64,000 nucleotides of DNA. Source: Nonomuraea gerenzanensis. GTDB taxonomy: Bacteria > Actinomycetota > Actinomycetes > Streptosporangiales > Streptosporangiaceae. The DNA is taken from contig NZ_CP084058.1 of NCBI RefSeq assembly GCF_020215645.1, positions 8,184,001 through 8,248,000 on the forward strand, in the 5' to 3' direction. Position numbers and translations under genes: made by a program. Each line of letters begins with the position of its first letter. The first letter of the stretch is position 1. Of the stretch, positions 26,228 through 34,137 are shown in pieces. The notes beneath the pieces were generated by a model. It did no database searches. It was not told the origin of the DNA and saw nothing but the letters and a program-made list of their open reading frames with translations.

Positions 26228-27559
26228 GTGCACGGTCCCCCCGACATCACCCGCCGGCACCTTCTCGGCGGCAGCCTCGCACTGCTCGGCGCCGCCGCCA
26301 CAGGATGCGCGATCCCCGTGGGGCTCGGCTCGTCCCAGACCCGCGTGCAGTACTGGCACTTCCTCGGCGCCAGCGACGGCATCATCATGAACCAGATGGT
26401 CCAGGCGTTCGCCGAGCAGACCCCCGACATCTTCGTCGAGGAGAACGTGCTCGCCTGGGGCGAGCCCTACTACACCAAGATCGCGATGGCCGGCTCCGGC
26501 GGGCGCTCGCCCGACCTGGCCACCTTCCACCTGGCCCGGCTGGCCGGCATCGGCGCGGGCAAGATCCTCGACCCGATCAACGTCGAGCTGCTGGAGGAGG
26601 CCGGACTCAAGGCCGCCGATTTCAGCCCGCCCATCTGGGAGCGCGCCCATCTCGACGGCGTGCTGTACGCGATCCCGTTCGACGCGCACCCGATGGTGCT
26701 GTACTACAACACCGACCTCTGCGGGCGGGCGGGGCTGCTCGGGCCCGACGGCAAGCTGCTGCCCACCAAGGGCGTGGACGAGCTCATCGCCCAGCTCACC
26801 AAGGCCAAGGAGGTGATGGGCGGCAAGCCGCCGCTGGCCTTCGACGCGCTCGGCCTCGGCACGGTGGGCCCGTGGCGGGTGTGGTACGCGCTGTATGCAC
26901 AGAGCGGCGGCACCCTGTTGTCGGACGACGGCACGAAAGTCACCATCGACGACGCCAAGGCGCTGGAGGCCCTGCGGCTCATGCAGCGGCTGGGCAAGGA
27001 GGGGCTGTGCGACTGGCGTACGGACTACGGCGCCTCCGTCGCCAAGTTCACCAACGGCGAGGCCGCGTTCCTGTGGAACGGCGACTGGGAGACCACCGGC
27101 CTCAAGGAACGCAGGACGCCGTTCAGCATGACCCGCTTCCCCGCCGTCCTCGGCACCGGCGCCGCGCAGGCCGACTGCCACTCGTTCGTGCTGCCGCACC
27201 AGCGCGACCGGGACCCCGAGGTGGAACGGGCCACCTACCGCTTCATCGCCTACCTGGTCAAGAACAGCGCCGACTGGGCGGTGGCCGGGCACGTGCCCGC
27301 GTACCTGCCCGCGCTCGAACAGCCCGAGTACCTGGCGTTGCAGCCGCAGTCGGAGTACCGCTCCGTCATCACCGAGGTCGCCCTCGACCCGCAGGTCTGG
27401 TACACCGGCTCGGCCTCGCGGCTGTGGATCGAGTTCGGTGAGGCGTTCTCCCCCGTCATCGGCGGCACGCGCACGCCGGAGGACGGCCTGGCCGCCGCCA
27501 AGGCCGCGCTGACCCGGCTGATGGCCGCCCCGAATCCCTTCCCCGACGAGGAGCGCTGA
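26228..27559 (+). CDS. Sugar ABC transporter substrate-binding lipoprotein
   Basis: 443 residues. A twin-arginine start (TRRHLLGG) and lipobox LGAAATGC near residue 30 predict a Tat-exported lipoprotein. The mature part is a cluster-1 sugar-binding fold (QYWHFLGASDGI, FTNGEAAFLWNGDW). The GTG at 26228 follows GAAGGAAGAG by seven bases. The stop overlaps the next start by one base (TGATG). Position between a GH51 gene and two permeases under shared operators points to arabino-oligosaccharides as ligand; this is inferred. Confidence 0.93.
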   Translation: MHGPPDITRRHLLGGSLALLGAAATGCAIPVGLGSSQTRVQYWHFLGASDGIIMNQMVQAFAEQTPDIFVEENVLAWGEPYYTKIAMAGSGGRSPDLATFHLARLAGIGAGKILDPINVELLEEAGLKAADFSPPIWERAHLDGVLYAIPFDAHPMVLYYNTDLCGRAGLLGPDGKLLPTKGVDELIAQLTKAKEVMGGKPPLAFDALGLGTVGPWRVWYALYAQSGGTLLSDDGTKVTIDDAKALEALRLMQRLGKEGLCDWRTDYGASVAKFTNGEAAFLWNGDWETTGLKERRTPFSMTRFPAVLGTGAAQADCHSFVLPHQRDRDPEVERATYRFIAYLVKNSADWAVAGHVPAYLPALEQPEYLALQPQSEYRSVITEVALDPQVWYTGSASRLWIEFGEAFSPVIGGTRTPEDGLAAAKAALTRLMAAPNPFPDEER

Positions 27560-28479
27560 TGACGACCACCGTCGCCGCCCCCGCGACCGCCGCCCCCGTC
27601 GCCACGCCCAAGGTCCGGCGCGGCTGGACCCAGCACGGGATGGTGTTCGTGGCGCCGTTCCTGCTGATCTACGTGGCCTTCCTCGTGTGGCCGACCCTGC
27701 TCGGCTTCCAGATGAGCCTGTCGAGCGTCAACATCGCCGGCGGCAACAACAAGTTCGTCGGCTTCGACAACTACGTCGAGGCGTTCGGCGACCCGCGCAT
27801 GTGGCGCTCGTTGTGGAACACGGTGGTCTTCACCGTGCTGAGCACGATCCCGCTGGTCTTCCTCGGGCTGGTGTTCGCGCTGCTGGTGCACAACCTGCGG
27901 TTCGTGCAGTGGTTGTGGCGGCTGTCGTTCTTCGGGCCGTTCCTGCTGCCGTCGGCCGTCGTGTCGATCCTGTGGCTGCAGATGATCTACCCGCCCGACT
28001 ACGGCCTGATCAACGGCACGCTCGGCACCGACGTGCTGTGGCTCGGCGACCCGTCCGTGGCCATGTGGTCGATGGTGCTGACCACCGTCTGGTGGACGGT
28101 GGGCTTCAACTTCCTGCTCTACCTGGCCGCCCTGCAGTCGATCCCGCAGCACCTGTACGAGGCCGCCGCCATCGACGGCGCCTCCGCCTGGGACAAGCTG
28201 CGCTCCATCACCCTGCCGCTGCTCGGCCGCACCACGGCGCTCATCGTGGTGCTGCAACTGGTGGCCTCGCTGAAGGTCTTCGACCAGATCTACCTGATGA
28301 CCGGCGGCGGGCCGCAGGACTCCACCCGGCCGATCATCGAGTACGCCTACGACGTCGGCTTCACCGGTTACCGCACCGGCTACGCCTCGGCCGTGTCGTA
28401 CATCCTGTTCGCCCTGATCGTCATCGTCTCCCTGGCGCAGCTCCGGCTGTTCCGCAAGCGCGAGGAGGTCGCGTCGTGA
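27559..28479 (+). CDS. Sugar ABC transporter permease, MalF type
   Basis: 306 residues with six membrane segments (first near MVFVAPFLLIYVAFLVWP) and the EAA loop HLYEAAAIDGASAWDKL that contacts the ATPase. Its ATG shares one base with the stop of the binding-protein gene and its own stop overlaps the next GTG as GTGA, so the three genes are translated as a unit. Inner membrane. Neither this operon nor its surroundings encode an ATPase. Confidence 0.95.
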   Translation: MTTTVAAPATAAPVATPKVRRGWTQHGMVFVAPFLLIYVAFLVWPTLLGFQMSLSSVNIAGGNNKFVGFDNYVEAFGDPRMWRSLWNTVVFTVLSTIPLVFLGLVFALLVHNLRFVQWLWRLSFFGPFLLPSAVVSILWLQMIYPPDYGLINGTLGTDVLWLGDPSVAMWSMVLTTVWWTVGFNFLLYLAALQSIPQHLYEAAAIDGASAWDKLRSITLPLLGRTTALIVVLQLVASLKVFDQIYLMTGGGPQDSTRPIIEYAYDVGFTGYRTGYASAVSYILFALIVIVSLAQLRLFRKREEVAS

Positions 28480-29309
28480 CCAAGCGGTTCAGCTGGAGCC
28501 AGCTCATCCTGCTCGTCATCGCCCTGGTGCTGGCGGCCGTCTGGCTCGCCCCCGTCCTGTGGGCGGTGGCCACCTCGCTCAAGCCGGAGGACGAGACCAC
28601 CAAGCTGCCGCTGCAGTGGTTCGGCAGCGAGCTCACCCTCGACTCCTACGCGCTGGTCCTGGGGACCGGCGGCATCGTCAAGTGGGCGATCAACTCGACC
28701 GTCACCGCGGTCATCGTCACGTTCCTGACCGTGCTGTTCTCCGCCATGGCGGCGTACGGCTTCGCCCGCACCCAGTTCAGGGGGCAGCGGGTGCTGCTGG
28801 CGCTGATCCTGGCGGGGATCATGGTGCCGCCGCAGGTGCTCATCGCGCCGCTGTTCGCCGAGATGGTCACGCTGGGGCTGGTGGACACCTGGTGGGCCAT
28901 CATCCTGCCGCAGGTGGCGGCTCCGCTGATCGTCTACATCCTGGTCAAGTTCTTCCAGGACGTGCCGCCTGAGCTGGAGCAGGCCGCCTTCGTGGACGGG
29001 GCCGGGCGGTGGCGGGTCTTCTTCACCATCGTGCTGCCCCTGTCGCGGCCGGTCCTCGCCGCCGTGGCGATCTTCACGTTCATCACCACGTGGAACAACT
29101 TCCTGTGGCCGTTCCTCGTCTCCACCGATCCGAACACGATGACGTTGCCGGTGGGGCTGGCGAACGTGGTGCAGGGGACGTTCGGGCTGCGGTACGCGCA
29201 GATCATGGCGTCGGTGGTGCTGGCGGGGCTGCCGCTGCTCGTCGTGTTCGTGATGTTCCAGCGGCAGATCGTACGGGGGGTGGCGCACACGGGGCTGGCC
29301 GGTCAGTGA
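28476..29309 (+). CDS. Sugar ABC transporter permease, MalG type
   Basis: 277 residues with six membrane segments and EAA loop ELEQAAFVDGAGRWRVFF. The GTG at 28476 is set by the GTGA overlap; the long frame upstream of it is a shadow of the previous gene. The conserved IFTFITTWNNFLWP segment near residue 200 is typical of MalG/LacG. Last gene of the arabino-oligosaccharide operon. Confidence 0.95.
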   Translation: MTKRFSWSQLILLVIALVLAAVWLAPVLWAVATSLKPEDETTKLPLQWFGSELTLDSYALVLGTGGIVKWAINSTVTAVIVTFLTVLFSAMAAYGFARTQFRGQRVLLALILAGIMVPPQVLIAPLFAEMVTLGLVDTWWAIILPQVAAPLIVYILVKFFQDVPPELEQAAFVDGAGRWRVFFTIVLPLSRPVLAAVAIFTFITTWNNFLWPFLVSTDPNTMTLPVGLANVVQGTFGLRYAQIMASVVLAGLPLLVVFVMFQRQIVRGVAHTGLAGQ

Positions 29310-29324
29310 GGGTAGCCACGGCTG

Positions 29325-29711
29325 TCAGAAGGGCTCGTAGCAGTCGTAGTTGCGCTGGGCCACGATGCGGCCGTCGCGGAACTCCAGGAACACGCCGAGG
29401 TGGGCCCGGAGCACGTGGCCGGCGGGCAGGTCGCGCAGGGGGACGGCCAGGGTGCCGGTCCACAGGACCTCCAGGGCCACCTGGTCGCCGGACGCGACCG
29501 CGTTGCGCACCTCGAAGCGCTGCTCACTGATCACCTTGGCCCCGCGCTCTGCCGCCTCGCACAGGCCGTCGAGGTCGCGGACGGCGCCGCCGGGGAAGAG
29601 CAGGTTGGGCAGCTCGTGCTGGACCACGTCGGGGTGGAGGTAGGGCTCGGTGCCCGTGCCGTCGGCGACCGCCTGGTGGTAGCGGACGGCGAGGTCGATG
29701 TGGGGATGCAT
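29325..29711 (-). CDS. SnoaL/NTF2-like protein
   Basis: 128-residue NTF2-like fold (cone-shaped alpha+beta): N-terminal helix DLAVRYHQAVADG, and strands such as LEVLWTGTLAVP and LGVFLEFRDGRIVAQRNYDCYEPF at the end, the standard SnoaL-like pattern. Such proteins isomerise, hydrolyse or bind small molecules. It is divergent from the MarR gene across two palindromes, so it is the likely MarR target. Start ATG 29711. Specific substrate unknown. Confidence 0.85.
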   Translation of the reverse strand: MHPHIDLAVRYHQAVADGTGTEPYLHPDVVQHELPNLLFPGGAVRDLDGLCEAAERGAKVISEQRFEVRNAVASGDQVALEVLWTGTLAVPLRDLPAGHVLRAHLGVFLEFRDGRIVAQRNYDCYEPF

Positions 29712-29715
29712 ATTA

Positions 29716-29743
29716 ACAACCGTAGTTGTACAACCATGGTTGT
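29716..29743. promoter_or_regulatory. Adjacent pair of 14-bp palindromes, MarR operator
   Basis: ACAACCGTAGTTGT (29716-29729) and ACAACCATGGTTGT (29730-29743) abut without a gap; the second is perfect. They lie between the divergent NTF2-like and MarR genes, five bases from the NTF2-like start and 19 from the MarR start. Confidence 0.85.
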
Positions 29744-29762
29744 CAAGGGCAGGATGGGTGGC

Positions 29763-30239
29763 ATGACCGTGGAGCCACGCGACCTCGATCTCGGCACCCT
29801 CGCCCTGTTCGTCGGCTCGGCCGCCGCCGCGGCCGTGCAGGAGGAGCTGGCCGCGCAAGGGTTCGCCGGGTTGCGGGTCTCCCATGGGTACGTCTTCCAG
29901 CACCTCGTCGAGGAGGGCCGGACGATCGGGGAGCTGGCCGGGCGGATGGAGGTCACGCAGCAGGCGGCGTCCAAGGTGGTGGGCGAGCTGGAAGGGCTGG
30001 GGTACGTCGAGCGGGTGCCGGATCCGCGCGACGCGCGCGTTCGGCGGGTGCGGCTGAGCCGGCGCGGGCGCGAGGCGGTGGCGGCGGCGCGGCGGGCCCG
30101 GGCGGCGCAGGAGGAGCGGCTGGCGGAGCTGGGCGGGCGCGCGCGGGTGGAGGAGTGCCGGGCGCTGCTCGCCGAGTTGCTCGGCGAGCTGGGCGGGGCC
30201 GGGGCCGTCCGGCGGCGGGAGGTCCGGCCGCCGCGGTGA
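29763..30239 (+). CDS. MarR-family transcriptional regulator
   Basis: 158 residues with the winged helix TIGELAGRMEVTQQAASKVVGELEGLGYVERVPDPRDARVRRVRLSRRG (about 60-110), which carries the usual wing Asp-Arg. ATG at 29763 after GGATGGGTGG. The C-terminus is Arg/Glu-rich. It should repress the divergent NTF2-like gene and itself by binding the twin palindromes; small phenolics or oxidants are the usual effectors. Ligand unknown. Confidence 0.92.
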   Translation: MTVEPRDLDLGTLALFVGSAAAAAVQEELAAQGFAGLRVSHGYVFQHLVEEGRTIGELAGRMEVTQQAASKVVGELEGLGYVERVPDPRDARVRRVRLSRRGREAVAAARRARAAQEERLAELGGRARVEECRALLAELLGELGGAGAVRRREVRPPR

Positions 30240-30291
30240 CGTCAGGTCGCGCGGCTCGTCCCTGAGGCGCCCCCGCAGGCCGCACGCCTGT

Positions 30292-30390
30292 TCACTTCTG
30301 GGGGACGAGCGTGCGCGCGCTCACTCCTGGACGAGCGTGTCCCCGCTCAGTTCTGGGCGAGCGGGCCGCGCTCACTCCTGGTGGACGAGC
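30292..30390. repeat. Gene-tail repeat: the last codons and stop repeated past the gene end
   Basis: On the reverse strand the sequence CTCGTCC..CAGGAGTGA that ends the next gene (stop at 30372) recurs at 30347, 30321 and 30292, each time finishing in TGA. Spacing is 25, 26 and 29 bases. The copies have diverged by a few bases. Confidence 0.8.
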
Positions 30391-31046
30391 AGGACGAACG
30401 TGCGGGCGTAGGAGACGCCGCCGGCCGGTCGCGGCCAGTCGAGCTGCGCCAGCGCCCGCGACCCCGCCTCGTGGCAGGCGCCGTTGACCCGCACCTCGGC
30501 GGTCTGCGTGCCGGCGCCGCCGCCGAAGAACGCCTTGACCCCCACGAGGTGCTCCCGTTCGAGCGTGCCCTTGAGCGCCGGGGCCAGGTGCGGCAGCAGG
30601 ACGTGCTGGACCGCCCACCGCTGCACGGCGTCGTGCTCGTCGCCCGTGCCCCAGCCGACGATGCCGCCGTGGATGGCGTGCCAGCCGGGGAAGCCGTCGG
30701 GGTCGCCCGGGGCGAAGTGGGCGGCGTGGGAGCCGTCCTGGACGAGGAGTTCGAGCAGGGCGCCGCCGGTCGTGCCGAGCCACATCTGGATCGCCCGGTC
30801 CACCGCCTCCTCGACGGTGGCGCCGTAGCCGGTGACGCAGTCGGAGATCGTGGTGTCGAGGTTGAGGACGAAGTCGAGGTCGAGGTGGGCGGGGCTGCCG
30901 GTGTGGTCGGCGCCGAGGCGTACGGCGAGCGTGCCCGGGCCCTCGGCCAGGCCGTCACGAACCTCCCAGTGCTGCCCCGTGGCCGCGCTCAGCTGCTCGG
31001 CGACCCTGCCGAGCACCACCTCGTCCGCCGGCCGTACGCCGTCCAT
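30372..31046 (-). CDS. Conserved hypothetical protein (DUF6348-like)
   Basis: 224 residues, acidic, cytosolic, no membrane segment or signal. Features are LDLDFVLNLDTTISDCVTGYGATVEEAVDRAIQ near the front and a repeated Gly-rich GGGAGTQTAEVRVNG later; the pattern resembles the actinobacterial DUF6348 family, without a known function. ATG at 31046. Downstream its own tail is repeated. Followed on the same strand by nothing closely linked; the DUF4240 gene lies 50 bases upstream and could share a transcript. Confidence 0.7.
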   Translation of the reverse strand: MDGVRPADEVVLGRVAEQLSAATGQHWEVRDGLAEGPGTLAVRLGADHTGSPAHLDLDFVLNLDTTISDCVTGYGATVEEAVDRAIQMWLGTTGGALLELLVQDGSHAAHFAPGDPDGFPGWHAIHGGIVGWGTGDEHDAVQRWAVQHVLLPHLAPALKGTLEREHLVGVKAFFGGGAGTQTAEVRVNGACHEAGSRALAQLDWPRPAGGVSYARTFVLLVHQE

Positions 31047-31096
31047 GCCCGCACCCCTCGCCTCGCGCTCGCCTCGTCACCCGCCAGGCTAGTTGA

Positions 31097-31705
31097 TCAT
31101 CGAGTGGGCGGGCGCGCGATATTGAGCAGCCCGTCCGCCGGATCTCCGTGGCAGGGCGGGGCGAGCCAGGCGCGAGGGCCGTACGCGCGCCACAGCCGGG
31201 GCCAGCGGGCGGCGAACCCCTCGACGGTGGTCGGCCACGGCTCACCCGCCGGCCCACTGAAGCCGACACCGATGTCGTCGTCCTCCTCCCACCAGGCCTC
31301 CTCGTCACCGGTGATCGCGGTGTGCGCCCGGTGCGCCACGCCGAGGGCCTCCTCCAGCGTCGCGTCACCGTCCACGAAGGCCAGCTCCAGCTCCGCCAGC
31401 CGGTCGGGGTCGGTGGCGGCGACCTCGGCGACCCGTCTGCCGTGGCACACCAGCCAGGCGCGGAAGTACTCGAACCCGTCGTCGCTGCAGAAGTCGAGCA
31501 TGATGGCGCCCGCTCCCCACAACTCCCAGGTGTAGAGCGCGTCCATGGCCTGCTCCCACTGCGCGCCGAACTCGCGCACCCGCGCGGCCGACGTCCGGCT
31601 CAGCCACTCCACCAGCAGCTCGATCTGGCCGAGTGCGTCGCCGCCCGCGTCGGCGCGGGCCCGCTCGACGAGCTCCCAGAAGGGTTCCAGGTCCACGGCA
31701 GGCAA
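31097..31705 (-). CDS. DUF4240-domain protein
   Basis: 202 residues. The opening PFWELVERARADAGGDALGQIELLVEWL and later FCSDDGFEYFRAWLVCHGR plus EEAWWEEDDDI match the DUF4240 family, with no known activity. The first possible start is TTG at 31705; GTG at 31696 is an alternative. A TATGTT element lies close upstream, so the transcript may be leaderless. Cytosolic. Same strand as the DUF6348-like gene and perhaps cotranscribed with it. Confidence 0.8.
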   Translation of the reverse strand: MPAVDLEPFWELVERARADAGGDALGQIELLVEWLSRTSAARVREFGAQWEQAMDALYTWELWGAGAIMLDFCSDDGFEYFRAWLVCHGRRVAEVAATDPDRLAELELAFVDGDATLEEALGVAHRAHTAITGDEEAWWEEDDDIGVGFSGPAGEPWPTTVEGFAARWPRLWRAYGPRAWLAPPCHGDPADGLLNIARPPTR

Positions 31706-31754
31706 ACATACCGAACGGGTCCGACGTTGCCAGGGAACTGCCAGGAACGCGGGG

Positions 31755-31768
31755 TAGTCTGCCTCTGC
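31755..31768 (+). promoter_or_regulatory. -10 element before a leader ORF
   Basis: TAGTCT (31755-31760) ends eight bases before ATG 31769, the spacing of a leaderless start. No ribosome site precedes the ATG. Confidence 0.5.
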
Positions 31769-31840
31769 ATGAACTGCCCCCGAGTTCTCGTTCCCCCTGG
31801 TCCCGACGCTGGAGTCGCCGACCGCGGGCGCCCCGCGTGA
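31769..31840 (+). CDS. 23-residue leader ORF coupled to the glycosyltransferase
   Basis: A short frame (MNCPRVLVPPG...GRPA, 23 residues) starts eight bases after a -10 element and ends with TGA overlapping the GTG of the glycosyltransferase (GTGA). Because the GT gene has no clear ribosome site of its own, ribosomes finishing this leader could re-start on it. It contains one Cys and several Pro and Arg codons. Whether it is translated is unproven. Confidence 0.45.
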   Translation: MNCPRVLVPPGPDAGVADRGRPA

Positions 31841-33015
31841 GAATCCGCTACCTCATGCTGCACGCCTTCGGCATGGGCGGCACCATCCGCACGGTCGTGA
31901 ACCAGGCGAACGCGATGGCCGCCGCCGGCCACGACGTCGAGCTGGTCAGTCTGGTACGGCGGCGCGACAACCCGCAGTTCGCCCTGGACCCCCGGATCAC
32001 CGTCAGCACCCTGGTCGACCAGCGCGGCGGCCGTCAGGCGGACTCGGTGGCGCGCAGGGCGTGGCGCCGGGTGCGCGGGAAGATGGTGCCGCGGGGCGAG
32101 TTCGCGGCCGACTACTTCACCGAGCGGGTGGAGTGGGCCGCCATGGAGTACGTCTCGCGGCTGCGTGACGGCATCCTGGTCACCACCCGGCCGGCGTTGA
32201 ACCTGATCTCCGCCCGGCGTACGCCGAAGACCGTCATCCGCGTCGCCCAGGAGCACATGAACCTGTCGGCCTACCCCGACACCATCCGCAGGGAGATCGC
32301 CCGCTACTACGACCGCTTCGACGCCATCACCGTGCTGACCCGCACGAACCGCCTGGAGTACCAGCGGCTGCTGCCCACCACCCCGATCGTGCAGATCCCG
32401 AACGCGGTGCACAAGGTCGAGCAGGAGCCCTCCCGCCAGGTGAGTCCCGTCGTGATCGCGGCCGGGCGGCTGGTGCCGCAGAAGGGGTTCGACCTGCTGA
32501 TCCAGGCGTTCGCGCAGGTGGTGGCCGAGCATCCGGAGTGGCGGCTGCGCATCTTCGGCACCGGGCCGCGCAAGGGGCAGCTTCTGGGGATGGTCGAGCA
32601 GTACGGGCTGGGTGAGCACGTGACGCTGCCCGGGCGTACCGACCGGCTGGACAGGGAGCTGACCGACGCCTCCGTGTACGCGCTGAGCTCCCGCTTCGAG
32701 GGCCTGCCCATGGTGATGATCGAGGCGATGACGCACGCGCTGCCCGTGGTCGCCTTCGACTGCCCGACCGGCCCCGGCGACGTGCTGACCGACGGCGTGG
32801 ACGGCGTGCTGGTCCCGCCGAGGGACGTGGACGCGCTGGCCGCCGCACTGAACCGGGTCATCGCCGACCGCGACCTGCGGGTGCGGATGGGTCGGGCCGC
32901 GCGCAGGACGTCGCGGGCGTACGGGCCTGAGCAGGTGATGCCGTTGTGGGAGGATTTGTTCGCGGAGCTGGCGGCGGGCGAGCGCGTCGCCGACAACTTC
33001 TGGCATCGCCGCTGA
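31837..33015 (+). CDS. GT4-family glycosyltransferase
   Basis: 392 residues with the GT-B fold. The N-terminal domain starts RIRYLMLHAFGMGGTIRTVVNQANAMAAAGHDVELV (acceptor side); the C-terminal donor domain has VIAAGRLVPQKGFDLLIQAF and the EX7E-like SRFEGLPMVMIEAMTHALPVVAFDCPTGPGDVL. It transfers a nucleotide-activated sugar, retaining, likely to a cell-envelope or teichoic-acid-type polymer (TagE-like), but the acceptor is unknown. GTG at 31837 overlaps the leader ORF stop. Cytosolic face of the membrane. Confidence 0.92.
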   Translation: MRIRYLMLHAFGMGGTIRTVVNQANAMAAAGHDVELVSLVRRRDNPQFALDPRITVSTLVDQRGGRQADSVARRAWRRVRGKMVPRGEFAADYFTERVEWAAMEYVSRLRDGILVTTRPALNLISARRTPKTVIRVAQEHMNLSAYPDTIRREIARYYDRFDAITVLTRTNRLEYQRLLPTTPIVQIPNAVHKVEQEPSRQVSPVVIAAGRLVPQKGFDLLIQAFAQVVAEHPEWRLRIFGTGPRKGQLLGMVEQYGLGEHVTLPGRTDRLDRELTDASVYALSSRFEGLPMVMIEAMTHALPVVAFDCPTGPGDVLTDGVDGVLVPPRDVDALAAALNRVIADRDLRVRMGRAARRTSRAYGPEQVMPLWEDLFAELAAGERVADNFWHRR

Positions 33016-33142
33016 GCCGGCCGGGCTCCCCGGCGGGAAAGATTTACCTACTTTCGGGCTTCCCGGCCATATAGGGGCTTTCGTACTGCTAAGTCGCCTT
33101 TTTCGGCAAAGGCACTCCAAAGCGGGCGGCATTCTGTGCCGT

Positions 33143-34063
33143 ATGCGTCATCGGAAGGCTTTTCTTGCTGCCAAGGCAGGCGCTCTTGCCCTGGTCACAG
33201 GGCTGACCGCGCCCGCGCATGCCGGCGTGACCACCGCTGCGGCCGTCGCTTCTGTACGGAGCGACGCGACCACCGCCCCGGCCGTCTCTTCCGTACGGAG
33301 CGATGCGCCCGCCGTGTACGGCCGTGCCGGTTATCTGCTGGACGCCTCGTCCGGCGAGGTCCTGTTCGACAAGGCCGGCGCCGAGCGGATGCCGATCGCC
33401 AGCCTGACCAAGACCATGACGGCGTACGTGGTGCTGCAGACCGCCAGGCCCACGGACGTGGTGCGGGTCACGCGCGCGGACGTCGCGTACGCGGAGGACG
33501 GCGGCGGCACCACCGCCGACCTGCGCCCCGGCGACCGCCTCACGGTCGGCGAACTGCTGTACGGCCTGATGCTGCCCTCCGGCGCCGACGCCGCCCACGC
33601 GCTGGCCCGCGCGTACGGGCCGGGGGTCGAGGGGTTCGTGGCCAAGATGAACGCCACGGCGCGCGCGCTCGGCATGAACGACACCCACTACGTCAACGCC
33701 GACGGCCTGCCCACCCCGGACGGCGACGGCTACTCCACCGCCAGGGACCAGGCCGTGCTGGCGGCCAAGGCGCTGCGGGTGCCGCTGATCAAGGAGGTTG
33801 CCGGCACCTCCCGGCACGCCCTCGACGCCACCGGCGAGCACCGCTCCTACTTCTGGCGCAACACCAACCGCCTGCTCGGCACGCCGGGCGCGATCGGGCT
33901 GAAGACCGGATTCACGCGGGCGGCCGGGTACTGCCTGGCGTTCGCGGGCGAGGCGGACGGGCGGCTGCTGGTCGGTGTCGTGCTGGACGAGTCGGTCTCC
34001 AGCCGCCGCTTCAGCACCGCCGAGGCGCTGCTCTCGTGGGGCTCCGCCCAGCAGTCGGCCTGA
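33143..34063 (+). CDS. D-alanyl-D-alanine carboxypeptidase (S11, DacA-like)
   Basis: 306 residues. A Sec signal peptide (about 1-27) is followed by an Ala/Ser/Val-rich spacer with an internal duplication (VASVRSDA, VSSVRSDA). The catalytic domain has SLTK (S87, K90), SGAD in place of SxN, and KTG. It trims the terminal D-Ala of peptidoglycan pentapeptides outside the membrane. It lacks the long C-terminal membrane anchor seen in many DacA proteins and stops soon after the catalytic domain, so it is probably released or loosely held. Confidence 0.92.
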   Translation: MRHRKAFLAAKAGALALVTGLTAPAHAGVTTAAAVASVRSDATTAPAVSSVRSDAPAVYGRAGYLLDASSGEVLFDKAGAERMPIASLTKTMTAYVVLQTARPTDVVRVTRADVAYAEDGGGTTADLRPGDRLTVGELLYGLMLPSGADAAHALARAYGPGVEGFVAKMNATARALGMNDTHYVNADGLPTPDGDGYSTARDQAVLAAKALRVPLIKEVAGTSRHALDATGEHRSYFWRNTNRLLGTPGAIGLKTGFTRAAGYCLAFAGEADGRLLVGVVLDESVSSRRFSTAEALLSWGSAQQSA

Positions 34064-34137
34064 CCCCGAGGCGCGCAGCGGTCCGGCCGGCCGCCGCACC
34101 ATGGACCCCGGTGATCCTGTGGGCTAGTTTGCCCGAC

